55,357 bases of DNA from Actinomycetota bacterium (GTDB lineage Bacteria > Actinomycetota > Thermoleophilia > Gaiellales > Gaiellaceae): contig PLBK01000003.1 of the NCBI GenBank assembly GCA_003134505.1, forward strand, positions 70,163 through 125,519, written 5' to 3'. A program made the translations under genes and the position numbers. Positions 7,938 to 16,629 of the stretch are shown here, piece after piece (position 1 is the stretch's first letter; each line of letters begins with the position of its first letter). The notes beneath the pieces are model-generated. The model saw only the letters and a list, made by a program, of their open reading frames with translations, did not search any database and had not been told where the DNA came from.

Positions 7938-8641
7938 TGGCACCGTTGCTCGAGCTGCACGACGTGGTCGCGAGCTACGGGCCGGTCAAGGCGCTCCACG
8001 GCATCTCGCTGGAGGTCGAGGAAGGTGCGATCGTGGCCGTGCTCGGCGCGAACGGCGCGGGCAAGACGACCACGCTGCGCGCGATCTCGAACACGGTGCG
8101 GCGGAGCGGCGAGATCCGCTTCGACGGGCGCTCGCTCGGCCGCACCTGCGCCGAGAGCATCGCCGGCCTGGGCATCGCGCACGTACCGGAGGGCCGCGGC
8201 CTGTTCCCCGAGCTGACGATTCTCGAGAACCTCCGCCTCGGCGCGTACACCCGACGCGGCCCGCTGAAGAGCGACCTGGAGCGCGTGTACGCCTACTTCC
8301 CCTTGCTGGGGCGTCGGCGTAACGAGCAGGCAGGGTCGCTGAGCGGCGGAGAGCAGCAGATGCTCGCCCTGGCACGCGCGTTCATGCAGCGCCCGAGGCT
8401 GCTGCTCCTCGACGAGCCGTCGCTCGGGCTGGCCCCGATCATCGTCTCCGAGATCTTCCGCATCGTGAAGGAGCTGAACAGGGAGGGCATGACGGTCCTG
8501 GTCGTGGAGCAGAACGCGCACATCGCGCTCCAGGTCGCCTCCAGCGCGTACGTGCTCGAGGTGGGGACGGTGGCCCTCCACGGCCCGAGCGCGGAGCTGG
8601 AGCGCGACGAGTCGGTGCGCAGGAGCTACCTCGGCTACTGA
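7937..8641 (+). CDS. livF: LivF-type ABC transporter ATP-binding protein
   Basis: The 234-residue ATPase has Walker A GANGAGKTT, signature LSGGEQQMLALARAF, Walker B LLLLDEPSLGLAP and the switch His replaced in the typical LivF way by VVEQNAHIAL. It pairs with LivG to power transport through the LivHM membrane core. Its start overlaps the livG stop, and livH begins 1 base after its own stop, so translation is coupled through the operon. Confidence 0.92.
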   Translation: MAPLLELHDVVASYGPVKALHGISLEVEEGAIVAVLGANGAGKTTTLRAISNTVRRSGEIRFDGRSLGRTCAESIAGLGIAHVPEGRGLFPELTILENLRLGAYTRRGPLKSDLERVYAYFPLLGRRRNEQAGSLSGGEQQMLALARAFMQRPRLLLLDEPSLGLAPIIVSEIFRIVKELNREGMTVLVVEQNAHIALQVASSAYVLEVGTVALHGPSAELERDESVRRSYLGY

Positions 8642-8642
8642 C

Positions 8643-9665
8643 ATGTCTGTTTACGAGCTCTTCGGCAGGCTCGGCATCCGCGACCTGGGTGCGCGCCGGA
8701 TCAGCACGGGCGCCTCGGTGCCGGTGCTCGCGCTGCTCGTGGCGGGCGCCGTCTTCCTGGCCGTGGGCTCGCTGATGTCGAGCACGTTCGCCGAGCTGAC
8801 GGTGAGCGGCGTCGCGCAGGGCAGCGTCTTCGCGAGCCTCGCGCTCGCGCTCGTCCTCATCTACCGCGCGACCGAGGTGGTCAACTTCGCCCAGGGTGAG
8901 ATGGCGATGGGGACGACGTACATCGCCTACCAGTTCACCGTCTGGGGCCTCTCCTACTGGGCAGCGTTCTTCGCGACGCTCGCGATCGCCTTCGTGGCCG
9001 GTGTCGCCGTGCAGCAGCTCGTGATCCGGCCCGTCCAGCGGAAATCGGTGCTCGCGGTCGTGATCGTCACGATCGGCCTCCTCTCGCTCATCGACGGAGT
9101 CGTGCTCTGGATCTGGGGCGGCGATCCCAAGTTCATGCCCGCACCGTTCGGGAACAGCGTCTACCACGTCGGGGGCGTGACGATGTCACTGACCGATCTC
9201 GGCACGATCGCGGTCTCGATCGCCACCGTGGTCGTGCTCTGGCTGTTCTTCCAGTTCACCAAGCTCGGCCTGGCGATGCGTGCCTCGGCCCTACGGCCCG
9301 CGGCGGCCCGGCTGGTCGGCGTCCGCGTCAACTGGATGCTCGCCCTCGGCTGGGGCTTCGCAGCCGCGCTCGGCGCGGTGTCCGGCCTGCTCACCGAGCC
9401 CAACCAGTTCGTTCTCTCGCCGACGATGATGCAGCCGATCCTGATCTACGCCTTCGCAGCGGCGGTGCTCGGCGGCCTCGAGAGCCCGGTGGGCGCCGTG
9501 ATCAGCGGGATCGCCCTCGGCGTCTTCCTCAACCTCCTCGGGCAGTACGGCGGCTACCTGAAGGACTCCGCGCTGCGCCTGCCGGTCGCGTTCGCCGTCC
9601 TGCTCCTCGTCCTGCTCGTGAAGCCGTCCGGCCTGTTCGGCCGCGCGGCGGTGAGGAAGGTATGA
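8643..9665 (+). CDS. livH: LivH-type ABC transporter permease
   Basis: The 340-residue membrane protein has about eight hydrophobic segments and the family motif GLALAMRAS/GLAMRAS around residue 208 that contacts the ATPase. The N-terminal 30 residues are a hydrophilic extension longer than usual. ATG at 8643 lies one base after livF, and its end overlaps livM by an ATGA. It forms the inner-membrane translocation path with LivM. Confidence 0.9.
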   Translation: MSVYELFGRLGIRDLGARRISTGASVPVLALLVAGAVFLAVGSLMSSTFAELTVSGVAQGSVFASLALALVLIYRATEVVNFAQGEMAMGTTYIAYQFTVWGLSYWAAFFATLAIAFVAGVAVQQLVIRPVQRKSVLAVVIVTIGLLSLIDGVVLWIWGGDPKFMPAPFGNSVYHVGGVTMSLTDLGTIAVSIATVVVLWLFFQFTKLGLAMRASALRPAAARLVGVRVNWMLALGWGFAAALGAVSGLLTEPNQFVLSPTMMQPILIYAFAAAVLGGLESPVGAVISGIALGVFLNLLGQYGGYLKDSALRLPVAFAVLLLVLLVKPSGLFGRAAVRKV

Positions 9666-10642
9666 GGGCGATCCTGGGCCGGCTCGCGATCTGCGCCGCC
9701 GCCGCGGTCGTGCTCGCCCTGCTGCCGTTCACGCTCAGCGGCCTGAACCAGGTGCTCGCGGCGAGGGTGGCCCTCTACTTCATCGCCATCCTCGGCCTCA
9801 ACATCGTCACCGGCTACACCGGCCAGATCTCGATCGGCCACGGCGCCTTCATGGCTATCGGCGGCTACACGACCGCGATCATGTCGGCCGATCACCACAC
9901 GAACCTGATCGCGACGCTGCCACTCTCGTTCGCGATCGCCTTCGGGTGCGGCGTCGTGGTCGGCCTCCCCGCGTCCAGGCTCTCAGGCGTCTACCTGGCG
10001 CTGGCGACGCTCGCGCTCGCGGTGTCCATTCCGCAGCTGACGCTCAAGTTCTCCCACTTCACGGGGGCACGAAACGGCATCTCCGTCGACGGCACCGTCG
10101 GCTACCTGTGGCTCTACGGCGTCAGTTGGGCCTGCGCGGCGATCCTGTTCGTCGTCGCCTGGCTCGTGCTGCGAGGGCGGACCGGACGCGCCTTCCGCGC
10201 CGTCCGGGACAGCGAGGTCGCGGCCGCGTCGTCCGGCGTCAGCCTGGTGCTGTACAAGACGCTCGCGTTCGGCATCTCCGCCGCCTTCGCCGGTGTGGCC
10301 GGATCGCTGTTCGTGCTGGCGACCAACGGCTATGCCCAGCCGGACGAGTTCTCGATCTTCCTGTCGCTGTACATCCTGATCGGCGCAGCAGTGGCCGGCC
10401 TCGGCTCGCTCTGGGGCGTCATGGGAGGAGCCGCATTCGTCGCCCTGCTCCCGAACATCTCGCAGAGCGCGCCGCTGATCCGCTCGATCCCCGTGGGCGG
10501 GCAGGACATCGCGGCCGGCCTCGTCGTGGTCCTCGTCATGCTGCTCCTGCCGACGGGCCTGGCGGGGCTCCTGCAGAGAATGGCCCTCGCCGCGTCGGCG
10601 CTGAGGCGGCGGAGTGGAATCCCAACCGCGGAGAGAGGATAA
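9662..10642 (+). CDS. livM: LivM-type ABC transporter permease
   Basis: The 326-residue polytopic membrane protein carries the LivM hallmarks GLNIVTGYTGQISIGHGAF near residues 42-60 and GRAFRAVRDSEVAA in the ATPase-contacting loop. It overlaps livH by four bases (ATGA). A 56-base gap with its own ribosome-binding site then leads to the substrate-binding protein gene. Confidence 0.92.
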   Translation: MRAILGRLAICAAAAVVLALLPFTLSGLNQVLAARVALYFIAILGLNIVTGYTGQISIGHGAFMAIGGYTTAIMSADHHTNLIATLPLSFAIAFGCGVVVGLPASRLSGVYLALATLALAVSIPQLTLKFSHFTGARNGISVDGTVGYLWLYGVSWACAAILFVVAWLVLRGRTGRAFRAVRDSEVAAASSGVSLVLYKTLAFGISAAFAGVAGSLFVLATNGYAQPDEFSIFLSLYILIGAAVAGLGSLWGVMGGAAFVALLPNISQSAPLIRSIPVGGQDIAAGLVVVLVMLLLPTGLAGLLQRMALAASALRRRSGIPTAERG

Positions 10643-10680
10643 TCGTCTAACGGAACGAGATTCGATCGCTCGATCGGACC

Positions 10681-10698
10681 AGTGAGGAGGAGGGCAAG
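10681..10698 (+). promoter_or_regulatory. Strong ribosome-binding site of livK
   Basis: GAGGAGGAGG stands about 6 bases before ATG 10699. It is among the strongest Shine-Dalgarno sequences in the window, as expected for an abundant binding protein placed last in its transporter operon. Confidence 0.7.
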
Positions 10699-11940
10699 AT
10701 GCGCTGGAAGTTCGGTTTCCTGGCATTCGCCGCCGGGGTTGCACTGATCGCGACAGTCACGTCCGCGACCGGTGCGCAGAAGCTCGACCCCGGGGTGACG
10801 GCCAAGACGATCCACATCGGGGGGACATTCCCGTTCAGCGGGCCTGCGGCGCTGTACAGCGCCATCCCGCTTGCTGAACGGGCCTACTTCCTCTACGTGA
10901 ACGCGCACGGAGGCGTGAACGGGCGGAAGATCCAGTTCACGTACTACGACGACGGCTACGACCCGTCGAAGACGGTCCCGCTGACCCAGAAGCTGGTCGA
11001 GCAGGACAAGGTGTTCGCCGACTACGGCAGCCTCGGCACCGCGCCCGTGCTCGCGACGCGCGCGTACCTGAACGCCAAGAAGGTGCCGCAGGTGCTCGTC
11101 GCCACCGGCGACTCGTACTGGGGCACGGACTACAAGAAGTACCCGTGGACGATCGGCTGGCAGCCCGACTATCCGGGCGAGGCGAAGATCTACGCGCAGT
11201 TCATCAACAGCAAGATCCCGCAGGCGAAGATCGGCATCCTCTACCAGAACGACGCCTACGGGCAGAACTACCTGAACGCGTTCAAGAGCGGGCTCGGTGC
11301 GTCGGGGCAGTCGAAGATCGTCTCGGCCCAGTCCTACGACGTGACCGCCCCCTCGGTGCAGCAGCAGGTGGTGGCACTGAAGGTGGCGGGCGCGAACACG
11401 TTCGTCCTGTTCTCGACACCGGCCGCCACGATCCAGGCGCTCGTGATCGCGACGAAGATCGGGTGGCACCCGACCGAATTCGTCAACAACGTGTCCGCCA
11501 CCGAGACCTTCATGGCGCTGGCCACGAAGGCCGGCGGGAACGTCGAGGGCGCGATCACGGCGGGCTACGTGCTCGACCCGAACTCCGCGGCGGAGACGTC
11601 GAAGCCGGGCGCGGTGCTCGGCAAGCACATCCTCGACCTCTACGACGGCGGCAAGTCGATCTTCGACACCAACGACATGTACGGGCTGGCCTCGGCCTGG
11701 ACGATGGTCCAGGCGCTGAAGAACGCCGGCAACCCGCCGACGCGGGCCGGCCTGATGCAGGCGCTGCTCAGCCTGAACCTCAAGGGCAACCCGTGGCTGT
11801 ATCCGGGCTTCACGGAGAAGACGTCGGCCACCGACCACTTCCCCGTCGAGCAGCTCGTCCTCGCGCGCTACCACTCGGGTGGCCCGGCCGGGATCGGCTC
11901 GTTCGATCCGTTCGGCCGCGTCTTCAACAACACCCACTAG
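10699..11940 (+). CDS. livK: Liv-type periplasmic (extracytoplasmic) substrate-binding protein
   Basis: The 413-residue protein has a signal sequence at residues 1-26 (basic MRWK, hydrophobic core, then ATGAQK) without a lipobox Cys. The mature part is a type I periplasmic-binding fold with IHIGGTFPFSGPAALYSA near its start, typical of family-5 solute-binding proteins. It should deliver the ligand to LivHM. The position in a beta-oxidation island suggests an organic acid or lipid-derived ligand rather than leucine; this is inference. Confidence 0.9.
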   Translation: MRWKFGFLAFAAGVALIATVTSATGAQKLDPGVTAKTIHIGGTFPFSGPAALYSAIPLAERAYFLYVNAHGGVNGRKIQFTYYDDGYDPSKTVPLTQKLVEQDKVFADYGSLGTAPVLATRAYLNAKKVPQVLVATGDSYWGTDYKKYPWTIGWQPDYPGEAKIYAQFINSKIPQAKIGILYQNDAYGQNYLNAFKSGLGASGQSKIVSAQSYDVTAPSVQQQVVALKVAGANTFVLFSTPAATIQALVIATKIGWHPTEFVNNVSATETFMALATKAGGNVEGAITAGYVLDPNSAAETSKPGAVLGKHILDLYDGGKSIFDTNDMYGLASAWTMVQALKNAGNPPTRAGLMQALLSLNLKGNPWLYPGFTEKTSATDHFPVEQLVLARYHSGGPAGIGSFDPFGRVFNNTH

Positions 11941-11952
11941 AACGACGTCTCG

Positions 11953-11980
11953 GAGAGGGGCCGGTTCGCCGGCCCCTCTC
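11953..11980 (+). terminator. Perfect hairpin with TTCG loop
   Basis: GAGAGGGGCCGG and CCGGCCCCTCTC form a 12-bp stem closed by a TTCG tetraloop, 12 bases after livK and 6 bases before the acyl-CoA dehydrogenase ATG. No T-run follows. It could terminate, attenuate or protect the 3' end of the livK message. Confidence 0.65.
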
Positions 11981-11986
11981 GCCCTC

Positions 11987-13138
11987 ATGGACTTCACCCT
12001 CACCCCCGAGCAGGATCTGATCCGCGCCGGCGCGCGCGAGTTCGTCCAGCGCGAGGTGGTGCCGAACGCACGCGACTGGGACCGAGCGGAGCAGATGGAC
12101 CGGGCGATCGTCGCTAGCCTCGCGGCGGCCGGCTACCTCGGCGCGTCACTGCCGCCCGAGCACGGCGGCATGGGGCTCGACACCGTCTCGTACTGCCTGG
12201 TGATGGAGGAGTTCGGCAAGGCCGATCAGTCCGTCCGCGGGATCGTCTCGGTCACGGTGGGCCTCGTCGGCAAGACGATCGCGAGGTGGGGAACCGAGGA
12301 GCAGCGCGCGCGGTGGCTGCCGGGGCTCGCCTCGGGCGAGACGCTCGGGTGCTACGCGCTGACCGAGCCGGGCTCGGGCTCGGACCCGGGCGGCCTCTCG
12401 GCCAGGGCCGTGCGCGACGGTGACGACTGGCTGCTCAGCGGCTCGAAGACGTTCATCACGCTCGGCACCTGGGCGGGCGTCGCGCTCGTCTTCGCCCGCA
12501 CGGGCGACGAGGGGCCGCGCGGGATCACCTGCTTCCTCGTCCCGACCGATTCGCCCGGGTTCACGTCGCGTCCGATCAAGGGCAAGCTCGGGCTGCGCGC
12601 CCAGGACACCGGCGAGCTGTTCCTCGACGAGGTGCGCGTGCCCGACTCGAGCCGCCTCGGCGGCGAGGGCGAAGGGTTCAAGGTGGCGATGTCCGCGCTC
12701 GACAACGGGCGCATCGGCCTCGGCGCAGGCTGCGTCGGGATCTGCCAGGGCTGCGTGGATGCGAGTGTCGCGTACGCGGCCGAGCGGCGGCAGTTCGGCC
12801 GCCCGATCGCGAGCTTCCAGCTCGTGCAGGAGCTGATCGCGGACATGGCCGTCGAGACCGACGCCGCGCGGCTGCTCGTCTGGCGCGCCGCGACGCTCGC
12901 CGACCACGGCGATCCGTACACGCTCGAGGCGTCGGTGGCCAAGTACTTCGCGAGCGAGGCCGCTGTGCGGGCCGCGAACGCCGCCATCCAGGTGCACGGC
13001 GGCTACGGTTACGTGGACGAGTTTCCGGTCGGCAAGTACCTCCGTGACGCGCGCGTCACAACGCTGTACGAGGGGACGAGCCAGATCCAGAAGCTGCTCA
13101 TCGGCCGGGCGCTGACCGGCGAGAATGCGTTCGTCTAA
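11987..13138 (+). CDS. Acyl-CoA dehydrogenase
   Basis: The 383-residue protein covers all three acyl-CoA dehydrogenase domains. It contains YALTEPGSGSDP (FAD/substrate loop), a FITLGTWAG segment, RRQFGRPIASFQLVQ, QVHGGYGYVDEFPV and the catalytic glutamate in LYEGTSQIQ. It would introduce the 2,3 double bond in acyl-CoA using FAD and an electron-transfer flavoprotein. ATG 11987 matches the family N-terminus (MDFTLTPEQ). A thiolase follows after 16 bases. Confidence 0.92.
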   Translation: MDFTLTPEQDLIRAGAREFVQREVVPNARDWDRAEQMDRAIVASLAAAGYLGASLPPEHGGMGLDTVSYCLVMEEFGKADQSVRGIVSVTVGLVGKTIARWGTEEQRARWLPGLASGETLGCYALTEPGSGSDPGGLSARAVRDGDDWLLSGSKTFITLGTWAGVALVFARTGDEGPRGITCFLVPTDSPGFTSRPIKGKLGLRAQDTGELFLDEVRVPDSSRLGGEGEGFKVAMSALDNGRIGLGAGCVGICQGCVDASVAYAAERRQFGRPIASFQLVQELIADMAVETDAARLLVWRAATLADHGDPYTLEASVAKYFASEAAVRAANAAIQVHGGYGYVDEFPVGKYLRDARVTTLYEGTSQIQKLLIGRALTGENAFV

Positions 13139-13154
13139 CGAGAGAGGGGAAGCC

Positions 13155-14318
13155 GTGTCCGAAGCCGTCATCGCCGCCGCCGTCCGCACCCCGATCGGCC
13201 GTGCCCACAAGGGATCGCTCGCCGACGTCCGGCCGGAGGACATGGCCGCCTTCGCCGTTCGGACCGCGCTCGAACGCGTCCCCGAGCTCGATCCGGGCGA
13301 CGTCGTGGACGTGATGGTCGGCTGCGGCATGCCCGAGGAGCGTCAGGGAATGAACCTCGGGCGGCGCGTTGCCCTGCTCGCCGGGCTGCCGGACACGGTT
13401 CCCGGCACGACGGTGAACCGCTTCTGCGCCTCCAGCCTGCAGACGATCCGCATGGCGTTCCACGCGATCAAGGCCGGCGAGGGCGACGCGTTCGTGGCGG
13501 CGGGGGTCGAGTCGATCACCCAGGTCTCGGGCTATCCGAAGACGGCCGAGGAGCTCCACCCGCGCCTGGCCGGCGGCCCGGAGGCGATCACGAACGTCTA
13601 CATCCCGATGGGCATGACCGCGGAGAACGTAGCCGAGCGGTTCGGCGTCGAGCGCGACGAGATGGACCGCTTCGCCCAGCGCTCGCAGGAGCGCGCCGTC
13701 GCCGCGCAGCAGGACGGGTTCTTCGATCGCGAGCTGACGCCGTACCCGAAGGAGGACGGCTCGGTCGTGGCGCGCGACGACGGGCCCCGCGCCGAGTCGT
13801 CGCTCGAGCGGCTGGCCTCCCTCGACCCCGCGTTCCTGCCGGGTGGGAAGGTCACCGCCGGGAACGCCTGCCCGCTCAATGACGGCGCCGCGGCGGTCGT
13901 CGTGCTCAGCGAGGAGAAGGCGCGCTCGCTGGGCGTCGAGCCGCGGGCGCGGATCGTCGCCTCGGCCGTCTCCGGGGTCGATCCGGAGATCATGGGAGTC
14001 GGCCCGATCGAGGCCGTACGCCTCGTGCTCGCACGGGCGGGCATGACGATCGAGGACGTGGACGTCGTCGAGCTGAACGAGGCGTTCGCGGCCCAGGTGC
14101 TGCCGGTGTGCCGCGAGCTCGGGATCGACCCGTTCGGCGAGGGCCTCAACCCGCACGGCGGCGCGATCGCCCTCGGCCATCCGTACGGGATGACCGGCGC
14201 CCGGATCATGTGCACGCTCCTCAACGACCTCGAGACGATGGACGGGACGATCGGCCTCGAGACGATGTGCGTCGGCGGCGGCCAGGGCATGGCCATGATC
14301 GTCGAGCGAATCAGCTGA
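13155..14318 (+). CDS. Thiolase (acetyl-CoA acetyltransferase / FadA-like)
   Basis: The 387-residue thiolase has the nucleophilic Cys at about residue 91 (NRFCASS), NEAFAAQ, the His in GHPYGMTGAR and the second Cys in CVGGGQG. GTG 13155 is chosen because AGAGGGGA lies about 6 bases upstream and the sequence VSEAVIAAAVRTPIG matches thiolase N-termini. The gene follows the dehydrogenase closely, so together they provide the first and last steps of a beta-oxidation round. The stop is 5 bases before the next gene. Confidence 0.9.
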   Translation: MSEAVIAAAVRTPIGRAHKGSLADVRPEDMAAFAVRTALERVPELDPGDVVDVMVGCGMPEERQGMNLGRRVALLAGLPDTVPGTTVNRFCASSLQTIRMAFHAIKAGEGDAFVAAGVESITQVSGYPKTAEELHPRLAGGPEAITNVYIPMGMTAENVAERFGVERDEMDRFAQRSQERAVAAQQDGFFDRELTPYPKEDGSVVARDDGPRAESSLERLASLDPAFLPGGKVTAGNACPLNDGAAAVVVLSEEKARSLGVEPRARIVASAVSGVDPEIMGVGPIEAVRLVLARAGMTIEDVDVVELNEAFAAQVLPVCRELGIDPFGEGLNPHGGAIALGHPYGMTGARIMCTLLNDLETMDGTIGLETMCVGGGQGMAMIVERIS

Positions 14319-14323
14319 GCGGC

Positions 14324-15133
14324 GTGGAGCTGCCGGTCGAGGGAGGGCGCCTCTACGTCGAGGAGCACGGGTCGGGCGGGACGCCGCTGCTCCTGATCCA
14401 GGGGCTCGGCTACTCGCTCGCCGGCTGGCGGTTCCAGCTCCGGGCCTTCGCGTCCCGGCGCCGCACGATCGCCTTCGACAACCGTGGCACGGGCCGCTCG
14501 TCAAAGGAGCCCGGCCCGTTCTCGATGGAGCAGTTCGCGGGCGACGCACTCTCCGTGCTCGACGCGCTCGGCATCGAGTCGGCCCACGTCGTCGGCGTGT
14601 CGATGGGCGGCTTCATCGCGCAGGTTCTCGCGCTCCAGGCGCCCGACCGTCTCCGCTCGCTCGTGCTCGTGGGGACGAGCCCGGGTGGGCACGACCACGC
14701 CCCGGTCCCGGCGGAGACGCTCGAGGCCTGGCTCGAGAACGCCGGCCTTCCTCCCGAGGAATACGCGCGCCGGACGATGCACCTGTCGTTCTCGCCCGGC
14801 TGGAGCGAGGCTCACCCGGAGCTCTATGAGGAGCTGCTCGCGGCCCGGCTCGAGCACCCGACACCGCCCGAGTGCTGGCAGGCCCAGTTCGCGGCAACGG
14901 GCCCCTTCCTCGCGGCCGGCGTTCCGGTCGAGGAGATCGGCGCGCCGACGCTGGTCGTGCACGGCGACGCCGACCGGGTCGTCCCCGTCTCGAACGGGCA
15001 CCTGCTCGCACGGCGGATCGCGGGTTCCGAGCTCGCCCTCCTCCCCGGCCGCGGCCACGTCGTCCAGCTCGAGTCGCCGGACGAGTTCAACGGTCTCGTC
15101 GAGGGCTTCCTCGAGCGGGTCGAGGCTCAGTAG
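14324..15133 (+). CDS. Alpha/beta-fold hydrolase
   Basis: The 269-residue protein has the nucleophile elbow GVSMGG near residue 92, an oxyanion region LLLIQGLGYSLAGW, an acid in HGDADRVVP and the catalytic His in GRGHVVQLE. This is the epoxide-hydrolase/esterase-like family; substrate is open, for example a lactone, ester or enol-ester. GTG 14324 follows the thiolase stop by 5 bases, so it belongs to the same operon. Opening of a lactone to a hydroxyacid would fit the 4-hydroxyacid idea below, but nothing in the sequence proves it. Confidence 0.8.
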   Translation: MELPVEGGRLYVEEHGSGGTPLLLIQGLGYSLAGWRFQLRAFASRRRTIAFDNRGTGRSSKEPGPFSMEQFAGDALSVLDALGIESAHVVGVSMGGFIAQVLALQAPDRLRSLVLVGTSPGGHDHAPVPAETLEAWLENAGLPPEEYARRTMHLSFSPGWSEAHPELYEELLAARLEHPTPPECWQAQFAATGPFLAAGVPVEEIGAPTLVVHGDADRVVPVSNGHLLARRIAGSELALLPGRGHVVQLESPDEFNGLVEGFLERVEAQ

Positions 15134-15432
15134 CGATCGAGATAGCGGGGGCTCGCGACGCGGAGCTTGGCCGCGACGTGCTCCTGCAGGCGCTCGAGCG
15201 CATCCTCGGGGACGTCGCCCGAACGGATCTGCCGAGCCAGCTCCTCCAGCTCCTCGCGCGGCAGCATCTCCTCCCCCGACTCGAGCTCGCGCCGGGCGAT
15301 GCCGAGGGCGTTGATCGCGACGAGCGTCCGGAAGCGGAGCCGCTGGTCGGTGAGCGTCGGGAGGATCTCGGCCTCAAGGAACTCGCGCGTCGCCTCGAGG
15401 AGCTCGGCGGCGGTCGGACGGTCGTGGGCCAT
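15127..15432 (-). CDS. DUF6285-type small protein, possible partner of an APH-type kinase
   Basis: This 101-residue, mostly helical, charged protein begins MAHDRPTAAELLEATREFL and continues with a conserved RFRTLVAINALGIARRELE segment. I recognise it as the DUF6285 family, usually encoded beside APH-type phosphotransferases and ACAD11-like dehydrogenases. LvaB, the small helper of LvaA in levulinate catabolism, has a similar size and setting; I cannot confirm homology. It overlaps the hydrolase end by 7 bases and is divergent from the ACAD11-like gene. A TAGCAT hexamer lies 10 bases before ATG. Confidence 0.7.
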   Translation of the reverse strand: MAHDRPTAAELLEATREFLEAEILPTLTDQRLRFRTLVAINALGIARRELESGEEMLPREELEELARQIRSGDVPEDALERLQEHVAAKLRVASPRYLDRY

Positions 15433-15453
15433 GACCTGTGCGATGCTAGCTCC

Positions 15454-16629
15454 GTGGAGGATCTGAAGGCTCCCTACCGCGCGTTCATGGAGGCGCACGT
15501 CTACCCGAACGAGGCCGCGCTCGCGCGCGAGGACGACGAGGCCGCACGGCTCGTGGTCGAGCTCCGCGGCCGGGCGAAGGCGGAAGGGCTGTGGGCTCCG
15601 CACCTGCCGCCCGAGGCCGGCGGGACCGGCCGTGGCTTCCTCGCCTACGCGCACCTGAACGAGGAGATCGGCCGCTGCGTCTGGGGTCAGCTCGTCTTCA
15701 ACTGCCAGGCCCCGGACGCGGGCAACGGCGAGATCCTGCACCTGTTCGGCACGGAGGAGCAGAAGGAGCGCTGGCTCGGGCCGCTGGTCGCGGGCGACAC
15801 GCGCTCGTTCTTCTCGATGACCGAGCCCGAGGTCTCCGGCGCCGACCCGACCGGCCTGCGGACAACCGCCGTTCGCGACAGCGACGAGTGGGTCATCGAC
15901 GGGCACAAGTGGTTCTCGTCCGGGGCAGAGGGCGCCGCGTTCGGGATCGTCATGGCGGTCACGAGCCCGGACGCCGAGCGGCACCGGCGCATGAGCCAGA
16001 TCCTCGTCCCGGCTGACTCACCCGGCATCGAGGTCACGTCCGTCCCGGTGATGGGGCACCGTGGACGCGGCTGGTCGACGCACTGCGAGGTGACGTACAC
16101 GGGCGTGCGCGTCCCGGTCGGGAACCTGCTCGGCGAGGAAGGCGACGGGTTCCGCATCGCGCAGAAGCGCCTCGGGCCCGGCCGTATCCACCACGTGATG
16201 CGCTGGCTCGGCCAGATGCAACGCGCGTTCGAGCTGATGTGCTCGTACGCGCTCGAGCGCGAGGCCTTCGGCGGCCCGCTGGCCGAGAAGCAGACCGTCC
16301 AGAACTGGATCGCGGACTCGGCAGCCGACATCCAGGCCTGCCGGCTACTGACGCTCGACGCCGCGCACAAGATCGACCAGGGCGACGAGGCGCGCGTCGA
16401 GATCTCGCTGGTCAAGTTCTTCGCCGCGCGGGTGCTGAACGAGGTGATCGACCGCGCGATCCAGGTGCACGGCGGCCTCGGCCTGACCGACCGGACGCCG
16501 CTCGCCGCGATGTGGGCGATGGCCCGCGGCGGCCGGATCTACGACGGCCCGGACGAGGTGCACCGGATGGTCGTCAGCCGGCGGATCCTGAAGGAGTTCG
16601 CCGCCGGCCGCAAGTGGACGTTCTCCTAG
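15454..16629 (+). CDS. Acyl-CoA dehydrogenase, ACAD10/11-like (LvaC-like)
   Basis: The 391-residue protein has acyl-CoA dehydrogenase domains with MTEPEVSGADP, GHKWFSSGAEG, REAFGGPLAEKQTVQNWI and QVHGGLGLTD. At the catalytic-base position it carries RIYDGPDEVH instead of the usual YEGT motif; DGPDEVH is characteristic of the ACAD10/ACAD11 branch, which handles 4-phosphoacyl-CoA. GTG at 15454 has a GATGCT hexamer 6 bases upstream. The gene stands beside the DUF6285 gene and is convergent, with no gap, to the SDR at 16630. Confidence 0.88.
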   Translation: MEDLKAPYRAFMEAHVYPNEAALAREDDEAARLVVELRGRAKAEGLWAPHLPPEAGGTGRGFLAYAHLNEEIGRCVWGQLVFNCQAPDAGNGEILHLFGTEEQKERWLGPLVAGDTRSFFSMTEPEVSGADPTGLRTTAVRDSDEWVIDGHKWFSSGAEGAAFGIVMAVTSPDAERHRRMSQILVPADSPGIEVTSVPVMGHRGRGWSTHCEVTYTGVRVPVGNLLGEEGDGFRIAQKRLGPGRIHHVMRWLGQMQRAFELMCSYALEREAFGGPLAEKQTVQNWIADSAADIQACRLLTLDAAHKIDQGDEARVEISLVKFFAARVLNEVIDRAIQVHGGLGLTDRTPLAAMWAMARGGRIYDGPDEVHRMVVSRRILKEFAAGRKWTFS

